In this document: positions 59,734 to 64,000 of the stretch, one piece after another
Layout: every line of letters starts with the position of its first letter
Numbering within the stretch: the first letter of the stretch is position 1
NCBI GenBank assembly: GCA_021234155.1
Contig: JAJEKV010000259.1
Span: 124,001-188,000 of the forward strand
Direction of reading: 5' to 3'
Length of the DNA: 64,000 nucleotides
DNA from: Isoetes taiwanensis
Taxonomy: Eukaryota; Streptophyta; Lycopodiopsida; Isoetales; Isoetaceae
The notes under the pieces: model-generated
Database searches by the model: none
The model's input: only the letters and a program-made list of their open reading frames with translations
Told to the model about the DNA's origin: nothing
Made by a program: the position numbers and the translations under genes

Positions 59734-60873
59734 GTGGTGCATGCTGCATCTAAGATATATTTCAAGCTAAATACATTTTTCTTGAAGGATGAGGAATTTT
59801 TGGCAAGTTATAGACAGACGCGGTTCACCTCTTTCTCTCGGCACAGGGGCATGGCAGGTATTGTTGATGCTCTCGCTGCTGTGAAGTCGTTTGCTAAAGG
59901 TTGGGGTCGTGAACGGGCTTCTGCTAACCGGAGCCTTCTGCTGGCTCTTTATCAACAACTTGAGGCATGCAGATCTGTTGCCGCATCACATGGTTATGTG
60001 GAGAAGCAAATTTTGTGTAGCATTTGGCAGATGGAATCTGAACAGGTGCAATTTGCTCGCATTAAAGCTGGGTTGCAATGGTTTAAGGAGGAAGACCGAT
60101 GCACATGTTTTTTTTTCAGAGCTGCCAAAACAAGAAAGCTATCTACATCTCTTCAGTCTCTGCAGATTCAGGATGGGCTTGTTATTTCAGATCCAGCTGA
60201 GCTTAGAGGCTTTTTGCACAATCACTTTTCAGCTTTCTTCACTACTCGGCGTCTTCCCTTTCAGTCAGATTTTCAAGTGGCTTTGCTTGCTAAGGTTCAT
60301 CCTATAGTCACCAATGAGCAAAGGGCCACTTTAGAGGCTAAGATCAGCCAGAATGATTTAGCTGAGGCCACATTTTCTCTCAAGAGGGGCAAGTGTCCGG
60401 GTCTTGATGGTATTCCGGTGGAATTTTTCCAGGAGTATTGGGATTGGCTTGGTGCAGATGTGTATGATGATTTCAGGGATTTTAAAAGACAGAGGCACCT
60501 GGACAAAATCCTCAACTCTGGTTGCATCTCCCTTATTCCAAAATGTAAAGATCCCTCTTCCATTTCAGATTGGCGCCCCATTACCTTGTTGTCCTCAGTA
60601 TACAAGATCTTTGCTAAATCTTTTGCTCAGAAGCTTTGTGGCGTGCTTACTGAGTCCATCTCTTCCACACAGTCAGGTTTCTTGTCTCGCCGGTGTATCT
60701 TGAATAATGTGGCAGCAGCATATGAGGGTCTCTATTGGGCTAGAATGCATGGTTACCCCATTGTATACTTGAAGCTGGATTTGCAAAAGCATATGACAGT
60801 GTTGACTGAAGTTTCTTGGAGCAGTGCCTTTTACGTCTTGGTTTTGGTGCCCAGTTCGCAACAGACGTTATGA
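59734..60873 (+). CDS. LINE A2 endonuclease end and RT, 5' part
   Basis: Open frame of about 380 codons: YFKLNTFFLKDEEFLASYRQ, the spacer helices, RGKCPGLDGIPVEFFQEYWD, GCISLIPKCKDPSSISDWRP, SGFLSRRCILNNVAAAYEGL and LKLDLQKHMTV, where the expected LDFxKAYDxV box has a frameshift. The second RT half follows in 60816-61823 (FQVGRGIHQGCPLAPLLFTI, YADDTFLFLMADE, LSMAGRVTVAKSVLSVTHVY). Together it is an L1-type RT broken at the FxKAYD motif. Confidence 0.85.
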   Translation: MVHAASKIYFKLNTFFLKDEEFLASYRQTRFTSFSRHRGMAGIVDALAAVKSFAKGWGRERASANRSLLLALYQQLEACRSVAASHGYVEKQILCSIWQMESEQVQFARIKAGLQWFKEEDRCTCFFFRAAKTRKLSTSLQSLQIQDGLVISDPAELRGFLHNHFSAFFTTRRLPFQSDFQVALLAKVHPIVTNEQRATLEAKISQNDLAEATFSLKRGKCPGLDGIPVEFFQEYWDWLGADVYDDFRDFKRQRHLDKILNSGCISLIPKCKDPSSISDWRPITLLSSVYKIFAKSFAQKLCGVLTESISSTQSGFLSRRCILNNVAAAYEGLYWARMHGYPIVYLKLDLQKHMTVLTEVSWSSAFYVLVLVPSSQQTL

Positions 60874-61823
60874 AACTTCATTATTCTGCTCGTTCTTTAG
60901 TTCTTTTTCAAGGAGAACCATCGACATTTTTTCAGGTGGGACGTGGCATTCACCAGGGCTGTCCTTTGGCACCGCTGCTTTTTACAATTGTGGCGGAGAT
61001 TCTTTCTCAGGTATTCTCTCTTGCAGTGCAAGAAGGCATCCTGCATGGTCTTCCAATGAATAATGGTTCACAAGAGATTTGTAATCAGTACGCAGATGAC
61101 ACTTTCTTGTTCTTAATGGCTGATGAGCAGAATTTGCAGAATGCCATTTTCTTGTTGCACAGTTTCTCTTTGGCTTCTGGTATCTTTGTGGGATGGCAAA
61201 AGTGTACTGCCTTGTGGGCCCTAGACTCTCCAGTGTCGTCTTCTGTGGTTGCATTTCCATGGAAGGTTCTTCCTCATGGGAAGGCAACTAGGCTTCTAGG
61301 CATTCCAGTTGGTATACACCTCTCATCTGGAGACGCATGGGATGTCATTATTAAGGGGTTGGAAAAGCATTTGTTCTGGTGGTCCATGGCTAAGTTATCC
61401 ATGGCTGGTCGTGTAACTGTGGCAAAGTCAGTTCTGAGTGTTACACATGTCTATATGGCATCCATCTTGCTGGCACCACAGACAAAGATGCAGCTCATTG
61501 TTCGTACTGTCAGGAACTTCATCTGGGGTGGCACTGAAGAAGGAGCTGATGTTAAAATTAGTTGGGCGAAGTGCATTATGCCTAAACTTTGTGGGGGGCT
61601 GGGGATGATTCACTTTCTTCTCCAGAGCAAGGTGCTGATTTCTAAGTTCATATGGCGGATTCTAAATAATGCTGATAATTCTCCAGGTCTGCGTCTCATT
61701 CACCAGTCTTTACAGATGTGCATTTCCTTTGGCTCTCCATCCATTAAGCCACTCCTCCCATGGCATTATTCTATCCATTTTCTCCATATCCTAATGCATC
61801 TCCTTTCTTCAAGGGGTTGCTAG
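60816..61823 (+). CDS. LINE A2 RT, 3' part with YADD
   Basis: 335 codons overlapping the previous frame. Catalytic YADD lies within NQYADDTFLFL at about 91-101, followed by thumb-like WQKCTALWALD, LLGIPVGIHLSSGDAWDVI, WWSMAKLSMAGRVTVAKS, NFIWGGTEEGADVKISWAKC and CGGLGMIHFLLQSKVLISKF. Ends at a stop at 61823; further decayed reading continues to 62058. Confidence 0.85.
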   Translation: MEQCLLRLGFGAQFATDVMKLHYSARSLVLFQGEPSTFFQVGRGIHQGCPLAPLLFTIVAEILSQVFSLAVQEGILHGLPMNNGSQEICNQYADDTFLFLMADEQNLQNAIFLLHSFSLASGIFVGWQKCTALWALDSPVSSSVVAFPWKVLPHGKATRLLGIPVGIHLSSGDAWDVIIKGLEKHLFWWSMAKLSMAGRVTVAKSVLSVTHVYMASILLAPQTKMQLIVRTVRNFIWGGTEEGADVKISWAKCIMPKLCGGLGMIHFLLQSKVLISKFIWRILNNADNSPGLRLIHQSLQMCISFGSPSIKPLLPWHYSIHFLHILMHLLSSRGC

Positions 61824-62058
61824 CTGCTTAGGAGACTGTGCGCACTTTGTTTCAGTTCTATCCAATAGCCCACACAGATCCTACAGCCAGTTGCTGGTGG
61901 ATCCCTTTGGGTGACGGCCAGGCAGATTGTCCCCTGGTCTCTTCTGTCCATCCATTGACGCAACATCAGTGGCGAGCAGCAGGTGTGCTTATGGTATATG
62001 CATGCTATAATGAGACACGATTGTTGACGTGGAATGAGTTCAAATTGAAGTTCCTTCG

Positions 62059-63590
62059 CCAGTAGCATTGGAGTTAGGCAAGTTTGTCCTCTCTCACCCA
62101 CACTCTTTGGAATTTATTGACCAGTTGGAAGCCTGGATTGCTGCCAATGGGGGGGACGATATACAGCTCTTGCACCAGGTCATCCCTCAGCTCATCTATG
62201 CGGATGATGCGGACCTCTTGGCCCATACACCAGAGGGCATGCAGGCACATCTAGATGCTCTGGACACATTCTGCCAGGCGACGGACATGCGTGTCAACCT
62301 GGCCTAGACGAAGGTGGTCCTCATATCCTCCTCACGTCATCCAGCACCTCCGGCGCTCACTTATCAGGGGCAGATGGTAAAGGTCACACCCAGCTACAAG
62401 TACCTGGGGGTGGAATTTCCGTCTTCAATGTATTGGGATGCATCCATTCGCCTTCGGGTGACCGCAGGTTGGAAAGCGCTGTACGCAATGCAAAACAATA
62501 GTCACAGGGCCGAGCTGTATGACTGGGGCCACCAGTCACATTTGTTCCGGGCACTGGTGGAGCCAGTTCTTCTGTATGGGGTCGAGGTGTGGGGCCCAGT
62601 CGTGTCTCTGGCGACTTGGAACGACTTAGAGCAGGTCTAGAAGGCATTTTTGACGTGGGCACTTGGGGTCAAGCCCTCAGTTCCATATCAGATCTTGTTA
62701 CAAGAGACAGGATTCATGCCCCTGCAGCAGGCGGCCCTCGATAAACACATTGTTTATTTCCATAAGGTGGCCAGCATGGGCGACACTCGGCTCCCGCACT
62801 TGGCTTATGCTGTGACGATGAGCCCGCAACGACTCAGGGCTTGTTGGAAGGACAAGAGAGCCCAGTGGCTGGCGCTCTGGAACGTAGACGCACATAGGTG
62901 CATCTAGATGCACACAGACGCCGGCCGGGATAGGCTGAGGGGGTACTTGGACTCTTGTTTCCTGGGGAAGCTCTGAGACCACCATGCTCTGGAACTGGTA
63001 AAGATGGCACACTACAAACAACACATAAACCCCACCCTGGTTCGAGGCCCACAGCTCTACCTGCATTCTCAGTTGCCCATGAAGAAGCGCGGGATCATCG
63101 CGCCCATTGAGCGAGGGTCCACCATCTTCGGCTTGAGGCGGATCGGTGGGTTGGAGAGCAGCGCCATGATGCCAGGCTTTTATCGGTGTTGCTACCGGGG
63201 GGTTGTTGAGGATGAAAGCTATGCCTTCCAGAGCTGTCCAGCCTATAGTCAGATTCGGGCTCGCTACATTCTCCTGGTGCGACCTGGTTTGCCCCTGCAC
63301 GAGCTACTCAGTACGCCGTCAGTTCGATCCCTTGGCTCCTACCTCCAGGAGGTTTTGGATCTGCGGACTCACCTCTGCCCCCGGGCGCCTATCTGAGGTG
63401 CCGGGAATTCATGTGTATATGTATATTTGTACAGCTGCCAGCAGGCTTGTTGCTGCGACGGTTTTTCCCTCCTAAGTGGGGGGGGGGGGTTTAATCCGGG
63501 TAGCAACGGGCTTGCTGCACCCGTGTAATTTGGGTCCCATAGGCCGATTGGCCTCCGCGGACGATAAAAGAACCTTCCTTCCTTCATTCC
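62059..63590 (+). mobile_element. 5'-truncated nLTR-B copy inside LINE A2
   Basis: Starts within RT just before PQLIYADDADLLAHTPEGMQ and continues KVTPSYKYLGVEFPSS, LVEPVLLYGVEVWGPV, VPYQILLQETGFMPLQQAAL and MGDTRLPHLAYAVTMSPQRL. The C-terminus is decayed (CCYRGVVEDESYAFQSC) and ends with SYLQEVLDLRTHLCP. A few stops are present. 3' UTR: AGGCC-GATT-GGCCT stem at about 63540-63553, CGGACGATAAAA, then a (TTCC)n-type tail. The target duplication TTCCTTCG lies at 62051-62058 and 63591-63598. Confidence 0.88.
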
Positions 63591-63598
63591 TTCCTTCG

Positions 63599-64000
63599 TT
63601 AGGACCGTTGCATTTGGGAAAAAGTAGCTGCTACACTTCCTCCGCACCCACAAGACGTGGCTCCCCAGCTCTGACTGGTTCATGGCAGTGTTAAGGAGGA
63701 GCACCTGGTGCACTCGATGTATGTGGTCCTGCTTCATCCTGAAGTGTTGCCTCCATCGCCAAAGTGGCCTTTAGTTATCCCTGAGCCTCATCGTAAAACA
63801 GTCTGGCGATGGGTATGGGATAAATTGCTCCATCCTAAGCTATCTATTTTATGGTGGCAGATCACTCATAGATATGTGCGGGTAAACACTGTTGTTCATC
63901 GATTTCATCCAGAAGTCTCTGTAATCTGCCCTCTTTGCATGCAGAGAGATGAGACAATTGAGCACTGTTTTTTCTTATGTCACCATGTTCGACTTGCTTG
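63599..64000 (+). mobile_element. LINE A2 continued (zf-RVT tail), cut by window end
   Basis: LVHSMYVVLLHPEVLPPSPK, PHRKTVWRWVWDKLLHPKL, ILWWQITHRYVRVNTVVHRF and CPLCMQRDETIEHCFFLCHH form the zf-RVT region that follows the RT of L1-type plant LINEs, in one open frame to the window end. It is the counterpart of NLISPPKIRVLLWQIVHRS in LINE A1. Confidence 0.88.

Larger units (their letters stand above)
56681..62058 (+). mobile_element. L1-type LINE (A2) inserted in Copia 3, main part
   Basis: Plus strand. The junction carries TTGAATTCAATTCAATTC at about 56682-56699. ORF1 (about 56700-58482) is in several frames and has a DUF4283-like stretch (AVVCHFTGQFPDLKRMEFWL, QNNYFLVMFGSPIVVNKLVE, MPCWFALEDFP). 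ORF2 starts MKLISWNVRGIVSSPTKRTR at about 58480 and is interrupted by a 541-bp insertion. Endonuclease then continues (QEHKCKKEDA, WGLVNVYAYNRPRQRGALW, VGDFNMVELEQDR), with RT (CPGLDGIPVEFFQEYWDW, SDWRPITLLSSVYKIFAKSF, GIHQGCPLAPLLFTIVAEIL, YADDTFLFLMAD). It is split at 62058 by an nLTR-B copy and resumes at 63599. Related to LINE A1 at 24162-28655. Confidence 0.9.

Overview
The window looks like repeat-dense nuclear DNA of a land plant. Evidence: a plant-type glycerol-3-phosphate acyltransferase, a relic of a plant MATH-BTB (BPM-like) gene, Copia elements with initiator-Met-tRNA-like primer sites, L1-type LINEs with a DUF4283-like ORF1 and a zf-RVT tail, and a PIF/Harbinger element. The repeat load would suit a large-genome non-seed plant such as a fern, but the species cannot be fixed from the sequence. 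I see one clearly intact host gene, the intronless GPAT at 8156-9766; a truncated tandem copy of it lies 1.7 kb downstream.

Layout. 1-3 kb: two decayed copies of a non-LTR family (called nLTR-B here), one split by a 5'-truncated L1-type insertion. 3-6 kb: minus-strand MATH-domain pseudogene and an nLTR-B 3' end. 7.9-12.3 kb: GPAT, its 3' flank and its relic duplicate. 12.35-22.05 kb: an LTR retrotransposon with a perfect 5-bp target duplication (ATTTT) and nearly identical LTRs. It has no recognisable pol. It carries a short ORF resembling the start of the histone H3 tail joined to the end of the H3 fold, and an unusually dense series of perfect hairpins that also runs through the LTRs. 22.4-35.2 kb: a minus-strand Copia element (TSD GCCAC) containing two later insertions, an L1-type LINE and a 2.5-kb element with TTAA target duplication. 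36.6-41.7 kb: a second minus-strand Copia with a mutated RT active site. 42.9-43.3 kb: a hAT-like MITE packed with GTAC.

44.1-53.8 kb: a chain of (GA)n tracts whose intervals are occupied by a tRNA-derived SINE, an nLTR-B copy, a PIF/Harbinger element with an extra acidic ORF, and further nLTR-B pieces. 54.5-56.7 kb: 5' part of a third Copia (+). 56.7 kb to the end: an L1-type LINE inserted in that Copia and itself split by a 5'-truncated nLTR-B copy (TSD TTCCTTCG).

Three signals deserve most attention: the H3-like ORF and hairpin series in the 9.7-kb LTR element; the nLTR-B 3' stem-loop that keeps its pairing while its bases change between copies, followed by a different short-repeat tail in each copy; and the TTAA-flanked, piggyBac-like element. 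Boundaries without a target duplication are approximate. All homology calls are by eye.
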